Source: Circinella umbellata
Taxonomy: Eukaryota > Mucoromycota > Mucoromycetes > Mucorales > Lichtheimiaceae
NCBI GenBank assembly: GCA_025093555.1
Contig: JAIWNF010000033.1
Span: 434,001-498,000, forward strand
Direction of reading: 5' to 3'
Length of the DNA: 64,000 nucleotides
Shown one piece after another: positions 11,529-23,900 of the stretch; the stretch's first letter is position 1; each line of letters begins with the position of its first letter. The translations under genes were made by a program, and so were the position numbers. The notes under the pieces are model-generated. The model was not told where the DNA came from. It did not search any database and saw nothing but the letters and a program-made list of their open reading frames with translations.

Positions 11529-14108
11529 ATGACAAATAACAAAAATAAAAATCAAGAGAAAAAGGTTCAATGGAATGACTTTTTAACTTGTGAACCTCAT
11601 TTAAAGTTTTTTTTACTTACTATCAAACTCAGTAATGATTTACAATCTCAAATTCGTAATATTATTAAAGATCAAGGTCATGTCATTATCGATTCTTCTC
11701 AATATGCTGACTACATTATAACTTCTTTAAAAAGTCCAGAAAGAATTGCTCGTCATGTTAAGGTATTATTTATGATTTATTTTATAGTACTATCAATGAA
11801 AAAAAAATAACTCTTTTCTAAATAACTTGTGTAAAAGCATAATAAGATTCCAGTAGTACATATGGATTGGATAATAAAAGAAAAAACGCATAAATATCAT
11901 CTTGAAAAATATATTATTGATATTAAGCAATATCAAAAGAAACGTAAAATTGAAGAAAATGTTGATAATGATAAACAACAATTAAAAAAACAACATAATG
12001 ATGATAATTCATCATCTGAAGAAGAGGATACACAAAAAGTATCTGCAATTCCTTGTCAAGTACGATCATGGTATACTATACAAGATACTTATGCTCAACG
12101 ACATGGCTATAAAGTTACACCAAGATTAGTCATTGGAAGAGGCCGAACTGAAACTGAACTCATGTAAATGAAAACATGTATAATATATCATTAATTATTT
12201 GTTTTTATTTAATTGATAATTATGATTTATTTTATAGAAAAGGAGAAAGTTATCAAACAACGACAACAGATGATAATATTACCACTGAAGATGATGATGC
12301 GACTGATCAAACAAATAGTTTATCATTAGATGATGAAAATGATAAATCTGTTGAAAAACTTGGTGTATATGCATGTCAACGCCCTTGTAATTGGAACCCT
12401 TTTAATAAAAATATCGTTGAAATATTCGAGTTTTTAGAATACGCCAGAGAATTAAAAGGTAATAATGGAATCATGTTTTTTTTTAATTTAAAATATAAAT
12501 TAAACTGTTTATATTATTTTTAGGGGATAAAATAAATAGTCGTAGTTATCGAATCGCAGCAAGTGTAAGTATAACATCATAATGGATGCTGATGATATAG
12601 TTGATCATATGATATCATACTCATTCTTTATATAAATATATATTTACTTTAGACAATTCGGGTATGTTATTTATAAGAGTTTTGAGATATGTTTTATATG
12701 TTGAATATATTTCCAATATCTTTATCTATTCTAATAGTCTTATTCCAAAAAGATCAAGTCTGCAAAACAAGCTAAAAAATTACATGGGATAGGAGAGAAA
12801 ACGGGTCGCATAGTAAGCATATACATAAAATCTTGGGGAGAGATTCTGTTGATATCAGAGAGGGTACATTAGGTTTTATTAATTAAAATTTACATTTATA
12901 TGACCAGATTGCAGACCTTTTAAGTGATGGTTATGTTCAAGATGTTGGTAAGCTGAAACAGATAATAGTTACTACTATGATTATTGTCGTTGTAGTAGTT
13001 ATTTAAGTGTCCTTTTCACTACTATATATTAAATGTTTTGATATTAGAATTATTGAAGGTCGACCCTGAATTCAAAGTACTTGATATGTTCTATAATGTT
13101 CATGGTATGTTTTTGAATATAGTATAATAAATGAGAATAAAATATTATTAATAATAATATTATTATAGGTGCTGGATCATATACTGCTCAAGAATGGTAT
13201 AGACGAGGTCGTCGTACTCTTAAGGATGTTTTAACTCATGAAAAACTTTCTCGAGATCAAGAAATAGGAATCAAATATTATGATGACTTTTTAAAAAAGT
13301 ATGTTACAGCTATTTATATATTATATTTGTATTTGAAAAAAAAAGTTAAGGTAACTCAATTATAATATACACCAACTAATCAAAAAAAATTAGAATTCCA
13401 AGGGCAGAAGTTGAAGAAATTGCAAATAAAGTATCTAAACTTCTTGATGAAAACTTTCCCGGTTCTGTCATGACTATTTGTGGAAGTTATCGGTAGGTAG
13501 TAGAGCAAAAAAAAAAAAAGAAGGATGTAATTTTTCAAAGATAATTAAACTACATGTTTTATAGACGCGGAAAACCCGAATCTGGTGATGTTGATATTGT
13601 CATAACCCATAAAGAAAATTCAGTATCATCAAAATTATTAGTTGGGATATTGGATATTTTTAAAATCAAAGGTAGAGGGAATCTTATTGATATATTGATA
13701 TAATAAAAGAATACTTAGTAATAATAACATTAATAATAATTAATAGGATTGTTGGTGGATATCATTACAATGGGCTCTGACTGCAAATTACGTGATGGTG
13801 ATGACGAACATTTGAGATCTGATCAAGCACTTTGTATATGGCGACAACCTGGAAGTTCCATTTGTCGTCGAGTCGACTTTGTTGTTTCACCTTATGAAAA
13901 TTATCCTGTGGCAATATTAGCATGGACAGGCTCAAGTCATTTTGAAAGAAGTATTCGTTTATATGCCAAAAAAGTGATGAACGTTAAAGTTACATCCCAT
14001 GGATTATATTCTCGTACTACACAAAAACGACTTCCGGTGAAAAGTGAGCGTGATGCATTTGAGATTCTTAATTTGAAATGGCTCGAACCAAGTCAACGAA
14101 ATTGCTAA
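11529..14108 (+). CDS. POL4: Family X DNA polymerase with BRCT domain (Pol4/Pol mu-like)
   Basis: Gap-filling DNA polymerase expected to act in non-homologous end joining and base-excision repair. Exon 1 (11529-11762) and exon 2 (11847-12163) hold an N-terminal BRCT domain ending in VVHMDWIIKE. Next come a charged linker and the 8-kDa helix-hairpin-helix region (LHGIGEKTGRI, about 12780). The fingers contain VHGAGSYTAQEWYRRG (about 13160-13205). The palm holds GSYRRGKPESGDVDIVI with two catalytic Asp residues (about 13485-13605) and RRVDFVV with the third (about 13870). AWTGSSHFERSIRLYA follows; the W in WTGS is as in Pol mu, TdT and Pol4 rather than the F of Pol lambda. A 9-nt exon (12653-12661, Thr-Ile-Arg) is needed to keep the conserved helix. 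The C-terminus LEPSQRNC ends at 14108. It converges on the metacaspase gene. Confidence 0.93.
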
Positions 14109-14542
14109 GCTGATCTATCATCTTATGACTGGAATAATAATCATTTAACTCATTCATGTACACACACATTTATATATATACCTTTGTGATAACATATGGA
14201 TAAATACTCTCTTTATACATATTTACTGTAATTACTTTTTGATCTCTTTATTTTCCTATTCCTACATAATAGTATTTACCCTTTTAACAACATGTATTAT
14301 CTTTGTAACTACGTAACTTTTTTTTTAGTAATTCGACTTTTAGTCTCTCGCTCGCTCTCTCTCTTTGTACAATACCAATTTTTTGATTTATATATAGTTA
14401 TAGCATCCTTTTTCCATCAAATACCAGAATAAAAGTTTGAAGAATTAAAATAACAATATAATTAGACCAATGCAATTATTATTATTATTAATATTATTTC
14501 TTTTATTATACAAATAATTATATTTATTGATAATAATATGAT
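14109..14542. other. Spacer between convergent genes
   Basis: Joint 3' region of the polymerase and metacaspase genes, AT-rich, with a short CT-rich tract (ctctcgctcgctctctct, about 14344-14361). No gene seen. Confidence 0.5.
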
Positions 14543-16899
14543 TTAACAAATGAATAATGTATTCACATCAATTGGATGAGAACTTGAAAGTTGAGGTCGT
14601 TGAGAATATTTCTCTCGAAGAATCGTACGAACCGAATTCAAAAGTTGAAGATAAGACTGTCGAGGATTTGCTCTTAATGCAGCTATTATATATTATTATG
14701 ATCCGATTAATAACCTATCTTCTTCTTTTTTCGAATTTTTTTTCTATTCTTTAATATATTATATATATAATAACTTACATGTGAATGCGTGAGACATAGC
14801 ACCCGTTGATCGCCTATTAAAAAATTCCAATGGATTAATAAAAAAAAAAGGGTATTTACAAAATTATAGATCCAATTTTTTAAATTTTTTACTCACCCAG
14901 CTTCAAAGGCATCTGCTGAAGTTTGTTCATCTTTACAACCAGAAAACATAACAACATCTGCTGCTGAACTTTTGAATTGTTTCACCCGATCATCAACAGA
15001 CTTGCCATTTAATAATTTGGTACCAATTGACATGACACTAGAAAGTGCTCCAGAGATATTACCACTGGCATAGGACATACCCGCATTCAATAAACCTGAT
15101 CCAGCGTCTTTAAATATATTAGCTTCCTTTAATGAACCTGAAGTTGAATAAACATAAGGTAAATCCAGTGCAGTTCCAGAATGACAACTGTCAAAAATAG
15201 CAGTTAATCGAGCACCAGGTGGTAATCTTTTCACCATGATATCGTGCATGACCTAATTGGTTTTTTTTTTTATCCGGGTTTTAGTAAAGTAAAACAGAAT
15301 GATACATATCCAATCACAATTCCCTTCGTTTCTAATTGGGTCTTGCGAAGTAAAAACTTACATCGTCCACAATTTGGCCCGATTTGCCGGGATATCTTTG
15401 ATGGTCTACAGGATAAATGGTTTCACTATAATTTGTTGAAAGGAAGGAAAAAAATTAGTTTTATATTTTATATTTTTTGTATATAGTCCATAATAGTTTT
15501 CATTCTCTTGGCAATACGTACTCCCATCCATCATCTTCATCTCCATTTGTATCTTTGACTCTGCCTCCGTGTCCACTAAAATGGAAAAAGAATCTATATA
15601 TATAACAAAGGAGAATATTAGTCAATAATGATATATATATATATATATATATGATCAAATATAAAATAAATACTAACGAGTCATTCGGTCGTGCATCTCG
15701 CACAAGCCATTCCATGCCTGCAATCATATTTGCTCTTGTCGGAATAAACCGTTGGTCTCTTTGATCATCTGTCAAAATAACCATATCCTCCTACCAAAAC
15801 GTTAAACAAGACAACATATCAAAAACATATTAGTTTTTGTCATGATAATTATTATTCTCTCCTTTTCCTAATTATTTATTTCATCCATCCATCCACATTA
15901 TTTACTTACCTCACGGAAATGATATAATTGCATCAAGAAAGATTTGAGATTCGTTACATCATTGATACAACCTATATTATTAATATAAAATGATCAGTTC
16001 CTTTATACCTTTTTTATTAATTTACTATAACAACTTTACCTTTAAGTTCATTGGGTGACCTAAAGTAATTAATACCAACTAACAATGCACGTTTACGTCC
16101 TTGACCTAGTTTTTCATACAAAAAATTAATCAAAAGTATATTTAAAAAAAAAAATAGAGAAAATAGAACCCTTTTAACTTACAATTTGAAAGTTGATAAT
16201 TTGGAGGAGGTCTGTTTTGCATAGATGGATTTACATGCATAACCAATCCACTTCCTGGTGGTGGTGGTTGTTGTTGTTGACGAAATTGATCTTTTTTTTT
16301 ATATAGGTTAGTAAAAATAATAATAAAGAATTATTGATAATATTATGTATGACTTACCTTGTTGAGGTTGAGGTCTGAATACTGGATCTTGACCTGAACA
16401 CAATTTTATAAAAGTATACCATTGACAATTTCAGTAACGAGGTTCTCTCCTTTATTTTTAATTCTCTTTTTCGCAAATTAAATCCCTTTTTTTTTTTCTT
16501 TACCTTGATAAACAGGTGGTTGAATGGGTTGATTGGTTGGATAAGGACGATAATTAGGAGGTGTCAAAGTAGGTGGTGCATACTAATATTGAAAAATGAG
16601 AGATCCGTGTCAAAATTTCAGAACTTCTTTGTTCATTACTTTAATAATTATAATGTTCTTACCCCTTGTGGTACATTGCCTGGATATGAACCTCCTGGTG
16701 GAGGTGGAGGTGGATAACCTTGTTGTTGTTGAGGATAATTACCTGGTGGTGGTGGTGGAGTAGGATAACCACCTTGAGCTGGATAACCTTGTGGTGGAGG
16801 TGGTGGATATCCTCCATGTTGTTGTGGTGGAGGAGGTGGATAGCCACCATATTGTTGTGGTGGTGGTGGATATGGAGGCTGTTGTCCGTAAGGATACAT
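14543..16899 (-). CDS. MCA1: Type I metacaspase with Pro/Gln/Tyr-rich N-terminus
   Basis: Ca2+-dependent Arg/Lys-specific cysteine protease of clan CD, linked in fungi to stress death and to clearance of protein aggregates. The start at 16899 opens a Tyr-Pro-Gly-Gln repeat region ([14 protein letters not shown]) of about 75 residues, prolonged by two or three Pro-rich exons to about 16185. The p20 domain begins at [12 protein letters not shown] (about 16100). It carries the catalytic His in [19 protein letters not shown] (about 15580-15525) and the catalytic Cys in [15 protein letters not shown] (about 15205-15160). An exon with [17 protein letters not shown] lies between them (about 15400-15357). 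The last exon gives [16 protein letters not shown] and the stop at 14543. Domain order and the prion-like N-terminus match yeast Mca1/Yca1. About ten exons. Divergent from the RING gene. Confidence 0.93.
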
Positions 16900-18190
16900 C
16901 TTTTATTTTTTGTAATAAAAAGACAATAAGAAAAAAAAAGGAAAAGAGAAAAAGGGGATCGACGTTTAGGTTCCGGAACCTTTTTATTACAACCTTTCCA
17001 CCCGACTTTACTTGAGTGTATGACAGAAAGTCAGCGAAACCAAATTTGTCCCTTTTATTTTTTCATACTGACAAAGACGCTATGAGATAAAATGATCAGA
17101 TATACTCCTTTAGCATAATAACTTCTCTATTATATAGTTACCACTGCTTAAATTTTAACTCAAAGCTTTTTATATTTCTAAATCAAAACAAAAGATACTA
17201 TTACCTTCATTTATATTTAGTCTACTTTTTACATTGACAATAGTGATGTTACACAACAAAGCTAACCGGGCATTAAAAGCTTTGCTTGACTTATTATTAA
17301 CTCTACTTCCCATCGTCTTTATTGTTCAAAAATAATAATTTATTTTCTTAGTACTAAGTTTTATACAAAAAAAAAGACATATTCAAAGTAGAGACGGTTT
17401 TTTGTTGCTATGATTAAAACAATGATATTTCTTATGTATTTCTTTAACAAATTGTTCTTTTTTTCTTTATAATTTCCAATAAGAGTTAATTGTATCCCCA
17501 GAATATCTATATATAGTAAGACTTAAGACTTTAACAAGTGAAACAGTTATCATTTAATTTTCTATGTTATATTTTCTATTTGGTTTTGATATAAACTAAT
17601 ATTTTCAAAGGACCCATTATACATATTGATATTCATTATAAAGCTCCTGTATGATTTACTCAAGTCTATGCTGTTTTATGTAAGTCGGTTAACTTGTCAA
17701 AAAGAAAAGAGATTTATTACTTGCTTGATCATTATACTTATAAATAATATTAATTACAATAATTTATTATGCATAAATACAGATGGGTAAAAGCAAATCA
17801 TATATAGTAAATAAGGGGAATAAGTACTATAATATTCGTCCCATCTATTTTATAGTAGAAGAAACAAGATTTAGTTATTACCTAAAGTAAAACAAAGAAT
17901 ACTATATATCATCATTAATATTTTTATGATTTGGCATGATACAATAAAACCTCTTTGTACTACTACATAATGTATTAAATTAAAAAATTAGTATTTCAAC
18001 TAGAATGAATGAATGATTAGTAATAAGAATAATAAAAGATTCGGTTACTGCTCTTCTCTTTATATTAGCATCAATCGGGGTTATCTAGTGTTACAGTTGT
18101 AAAGTGATTCCATATCTCCTCCTCCTCCAAATTCTTTTTTCTTCTTGTAACAAAATACCATTTCTCCCTTTCGTTCAAAATAATAATAAT
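16900..18190. promoter_or_regulatory. 1.3-kb divergent intergenic region (metacaspase / RING gene)
   Basis: Both flanking genes start outward, so both promoters should lie here. The sequence is AT-rich. I see no ORF bounded by splice sites, no RNA gene and no repeat. Confidence 0.5.
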
Positions 18191-20236
18191 ATGTCAGGAG
18201 TCATAGCTCTAAAATATTTTTGCTATCAATGTCAAGCAAATAGAAATGTATTTCGAGCACCCACGCCAATATGTGCTACGTGTAATTCACGGTTTGTTGA
18301 AAAGGTAACTAATAAACCTTATCTTTTCTTCAATAAAAGAAACAAACAAAAAGAGAGAATGAGAGAGAAAAGGCGTAGGGGCTGAATCAGACGTGTTCTA
18401 CAAAAATATTTAAAAAATGACGAGTGGAACTCTTATGCAGATCATTTTCGTTTTATCTCCATAAATTGATACCAATGACTTAAAATGATAATGCATAAAA
18501 TACAAAATAGATTCGTGATGGAGACAATGAAAATGAATTGAGATCTGACGAAAATAGGGAACCAGATCAAATAAGTGAACAATTAAATAGCAGACTTTCA
18601 TTTCAACCGGGTCGAGAACAAGACAATGATAATAATAGTAATAGTTCTAGTTCCACAGATGAACCAGTAACAGACGATGGGGACGAAAATTATGAAGATA
18701 TTGATGAATACGAAGAGGATGATGATGAAGAAGATAACAACGACGACGAAGATGATGATGATTCTGATTTTGAAATTCAGCCATGGAGCAGATATTATGA
18801 TGAGGATTACAGCGAAGATGAAGAGGAAATATTTTTAAATCCTTGGAGAAGATATTATAGACGTGCTGCTGAAGAAGACTCAGTTTCTCAAAGTTATGGA
18901 CTTGGTGATAATAATAGCCTGTTAACCGAAGTAGACCATGAGCATTACCCTCATCATGATGATTATCACCACAGTCATTTAGATTCTGATGTTATCCCAA
19001 TGGTTGAGCATTTATTAAGGTATAAGAAGAAAGTTCTTTTTTGATCACTTTGGTTTGTGGGATTATCAAAATTATTAAATCGATATCTTTTAATAGTACA
19101 CTTTCTGCTAGAGTAGAAGGATTAGAGGGTGATGATTCTGAACATGATCGATTGAGTAGTATGTTGCAAGATATGCTTCATAATCTTGATAGGTAATCAA
19201 AAAAGCTTACTAGTTGGGAGGGGAAAAAAAGAAGAGGGTTGCAATTGATAAGTAAAACACTCATATTATTTTTAATTACAGTCCTGTGCAACGTGTTGCT
19301 GCATCTTCAGAACAGATTGAAAAACTTGAAAAAAGGAAACTTCAAGATGGAGATATAGGTAAAAAAAAAAACATGTTTTGCTTTTTCATTGTCTTCTCCC
19401 CAACTCTTATATTATTATTTTCCCTATTCGAGACAAAAAAAGGAGCTGGGAAAGAAAGGTTTTGGCAATATATTAATACTTACATAATCATTTAGATGTG
19501 GAAACTGAATGTATTATTTGTCAAGATACATTTGGTATCGATGCTGAACTAATCAAAATGCCTTGCAAACATGAATACCATGGAAAATGTATTCGCCATT
19601 GGTTAAGTGTTAGTACAACGTGTCCAATGTGGTAAGAACCATTATTATAGTATGAATGCTAATATCAAAAATTTCCAATAAGCTTTTCTCTTACTAAAAA
19701 AAAAAATTAAAAATATCAGTCGATCGTCATTACCAGCAGATGAACGATTACCGCCATGCCCGTCATCAGAAGATGGAGAGCAGCAGCATCAAAATGAAAA
19801 TAATGGTACTATGCCACCTCATAGAGCAAGAACATTTACTTTTCAATCACCAGCTGGTAGTACAACTGTAGGTATTTGGGTAGCTGATCCAAATGCACTT
19901 CCACCTGGATTACAACATCTCGATCCACACTATACAGAAAATGAGGATGACGATTATCATGAAAACGAGGACGAGGACGAGGACGAATTTGATAATGTTT
20001 CTTATGATTATGATGGTTCATACTATGAATTTGATGAAATTCACAATGAGGTTGATGATGAAGATGATGACGATGATTTAATACGGAATTTTGGACATCC
20101 AATATTACGCATGTGTCCACATGGTTTTCCTCATCCAGTAACACCAACATTACGACAAAATCCATCCAATACAACTACAAGAAGGGAACAACAACAAAAT
20201 CCCCATCAATTTAATCCAATGGATGAAGTAGATTAA
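18191..20236 (+). CDS. RING-H2 E3 ubiquitin ligase with N-terminal zinc ribbon (RNF126/RNF115-like)
   Basis: Probable E3 ubiquitin-protein ligase. Exon 1 (18191-18304) encodes a CxxC...CxxC zinc ribbon (FCYQCQANR ... PICATCNSRF) like that of the RNF126/RNF115 group. Exon 2 (about 18512-19020) is a long acidic, low-complexity linker. Short exons at about 19105-19191 and 19282-19358 precede the RING-H2 domain (19497-19631 and on): ECIICQDTF, MPCKHEYHGKCIRHWL, CPMC. The pattern C-x2-C-x-C-x-H-x2-H-x-C-x2-C is complete. The last exon adds a 170-residue tail rich in Asp, Glu and Tyr that ends MDEVD at 20236. This acidic C-terminal tail is unlike animal RNF126. It could bind a basic partner, which is inference. 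Substrates are unknown. Confidence 0.88.
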
Positions 20237-20985
20237 ATTACAAACGTTTCAAGTGGGATTCAAACACTTTTATCTTAAAACATCTAATTTTTTCCATCTA
20301 ATCATCAAAAGTTCAATCTCTATATATACATCCAAAATTCCAATTTCTTTTCACTCTTCTAATCTGTTTTTATATACTCGCATTATTTCCTTCAAGTACA
20401 TACTTATACATATAACTGACAGTTCAATCCCCCTGTATTATTACCCTCTTTAGCAATCTGTGATTTTCAAATTAAAAATATATAATATGTAAATAATGCT
20501 GTTTACCTCTTCTTTTGATAATATTGTTATGCTTATTTATTTAATGCAACGAAATCGAGTTAGCTATTAATGAGAGATATATATAGTTACGTCCCGTTCG
20601 GGTCGTAATTAAGAAAACATAAGGGAAGTTATATCAACAACTTATTCAATAAAAAGAAAAATAAATAAAAGAGCGGTTTTTATAACCAGCAAATTCAACC
20701 GATCAAAATAGTCGGGAAAAGAGTTTATTTCAATAAAAATGAAAGAGAGTGAACTAATAGTTATTTTGTGTAAAAAGAAGAAACTATCCTTTTTACACTA
20801 ACTATTTGATTATCTGACTCCTCAATTCGAATCTTATTTCAGGTGGAATCGAATCCATATTTCGAGTATAATTAATTTGATGATACTGATAATGATAATG
20901 ATAAAAAAATAAGATATAAGAGAGAGGGGAAAACTCAAAAAGAGAGGTAACGATAAAATTTGCATGAAAAAACTAGATAGAATAT
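20237..20985. other. Spacer between convergent RING and SMG1 genes
   Basis: AT-rich joint 3' region. It contains a near-perfect hairpin at 20587-20608 (listed separately). No coding signal seen. Confidence 0.5.
20587..20608. repeat. 22-nt hairpin-forming palindrome
   Basis: The arms TTACGTCCCG and CGGGTCGTAA can pair with one mismatch around a 2-base loop. It stands out as the GC-rich core of an AT-rich spacer between two convergent genes. A role in 3'-end formation is only a guess. Confidence 0.4.
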
Positions 20986-23900
20986 TTAAATCCAGCTTGT
21001 CCAACCTTCATACATGGCACAAAGATTATCTACAGAAATGGATTGATCCACAACTTTCGTTACTTGTTCGGATACACTCATTTTATGCTGTGATCCAAAA
21101 TCTCTGCCTTCCAATTTAGATCTTATTCTTCTCATAATATTTAATACTTGTGTGTCTCGTCTTTGTTGTTGTTGCTGTTGTTGTTGTTGTCCGCCTATTG
21201 ATTTATTTCAAGTTAACGTCTATCCCTTTTCTATAGGTCTTTGTTTTTTTTTGGTACTTTAATAGAGAAAATAACTAACCATGAGCATTTTGTTGATCTT
21301 GAGATGATGACTGAACTACTTGTTTGGTTTGCCCCACAAATTCTTTGGATCTATCTTCCAAGACTTGTAAAGGTGAAGACGATTGTTCAGGGAAATTATC
21401 TACATCGGCCGAAGTATCATGTGCTATTGTCGTGGTTGTTGTAGTAGTAGTAGATAATGATAGTTGCTGTTCACGAGGTTCATCTGGACGATCCGCTCCA
21501 AATTCTTCTAATGTACGAAGCGCTGCAAATAAATCTCGGATTTTAACATTGAACGTTTGAATAGATTCATTCTAAACATCATGTTGTAAGCGACCCAATA
21601 TATACATATTAGCAACTGACATTGACTGAATATTACTACTATTTATATATGTGTGTGTGCTATATCTAGCTTACCAAATGAGAATAAGTCCAATCTTCTG
21701 CAACCGCATTCAGTTTTGTAATAGTACTATGGATTGAAGAAAGTGAATCCAATACAGCCTAATTATTAATTATTTGTTTACAACATTAGTAAATATTTTC
21801 GATTAGACCATATATAAAAATAATCAATCCTTACCTTTGCACTATGTTGTGCAGGACTTAAATCATTTTCTATATCCACATCAATAACTGCAATAGATTC
21901 CAATAATGATACAACACCATCCACAGGGGATCGAATTACACAAATTGTTTTGTAAATATTATGCAATTCCTTTCGAACTTCTCGCAAAATATCGGGAGAA
22001 ACGTACTAAGTTTGGAAGAAAAAAAAAGTTATTCAATCATGGAAAGGCTTAAATTATAGAGAAAGAAGGGGGGGAGGAACACTTACAATTGAATTATCAT
22101 CAACATTGTTTGTTGGCCCGTCACTATTGTAATAATTCACATTATCGATTCATTAGATACATATTATTGTTTCTTATTATTCATATCATTAACTAATAAT
22201 AGCTATTTTGTATACCTAATCTCTCCAACCATGAATGGTTCCAAGTTATCACCAATTTCTTTACCAATAATCATAGCTTGAGTAAAGCCTTCACGGCAGC
22301 TTTCCATATGATTTATTGTCTCATATATATCCATTATTGTGGTACACTATTCCATTTAAATGATTAGTATCCAGAGATAATAATAACAATAGTAAAAACA
22401 GATATAATAATTATTAGTATACCTTTTTGAGTTCATTATGATATACTGATTGCCAAACATTTTGAGTACTACTAAGTTGAGGGATATGCTTGATCAAATT
22501 TTTATACATGTCATTGAGAACATGTAAAGTATTCCCAATACCATGTAAGCGTTCTGGACCATCTGCCATACGTGCAACCAGCTATTTATGTTAAGAGAAA
22601 CAAAATATTTAATAAATGGATTGTTCGCCGAGAATATAATAAAAAAAGACATAACTTACTGGTTCTGGTAAAAGTGGTCGTCTAGTTTGAATATAGGGTG
22701 CATTATACCAATGAAAACGAGTAATATCAGCTTCGTATTTCTGTAACCCGGATACATATTTTGCTTTACGTGATTTGACCTGTATAATTATCATTAATTG
22801 TGATGATCGTTGTTGTATTAAGTATTCGAACAAGAAAAAAAAATTATTATTACTAACCGTTTCCAAGATACAATTTTTTGCTGCAGTGCCACATAACTGA
22901 CGAAGGAAACTATCGTGGGATGTTTTGGATTCCGTAATAGTAGGTTGAGATTGATCTGCTGTATCAGGTAATCTTTGCCTCAATCCTTGAATTAGAGTGG
23001 TTACAAAGGGAATGAATATAGAACTAACATATACGGTAGTAAAAACTTTTATTTGTTGTCCGATTACTGTACTGCAAGTGACACCCCAAGTGGAGATGAG
23101 TGAGGTCGTCCATCCTTCTTGAGGTACACTTTCGATATGTTTTAAGCACTCTTTCATGAGACACATAATAAGCTATAAAAAAATCATACGTGGATCAATT
23201 GATGAATTCTATTTCTTACTCTTCAAGTACATTATTCTTACCCGTTTCTTAAGACGAGCATAAGTTTCAACAGCAGAGTCCACACCGGATAATCCCATTT
23301 CAGAGACAACGACCTATAATAGAAAAGATATATGTATTATATGTATGTTACTGTTTGTATATATCTCAATAGTATTACTTTATATTCATCTTTTATTAAT
23401 ATTACCTTAGCCATGTTATAGAACCTATCCAAATTCTCAAACGGCTTTTGAACTAGTTGGTAAATTGGATTTGCGGTAGAATATTGTTTTCCGCCACCAA
23501 TCTTTTTTTTAAAAAAAAAAACAAACAAACAATTATTAGTATGCTATCCATGTTAAAGTACGGGGTCAGTAAATATTACCAGAATATCAATAGTTGCAGT
23601 ATTAAAGAAATTTTGTAATTCGATCATCTGCGACTTTGTTCGTTGACCATCTTCAATAAGTCCTTCAAATATAGTATTACAGACCGAGAAACATCCATCT
23701 TCTATTACGTAAATAGATTTGGCGCATGGCACAAAGCCTTTTAGTGCATTAAATTCAGCTGTATCAAATTGTTCACCCAGACCTAAAAACATGAAATATT
23801 ATATTATTAATAATTTTTTATAATATTTTTATCAAATAGTATATTCATTTATGCATATATACTGAGTTTTTTTTTATATCTTACCGCGGAAAACATCCAC

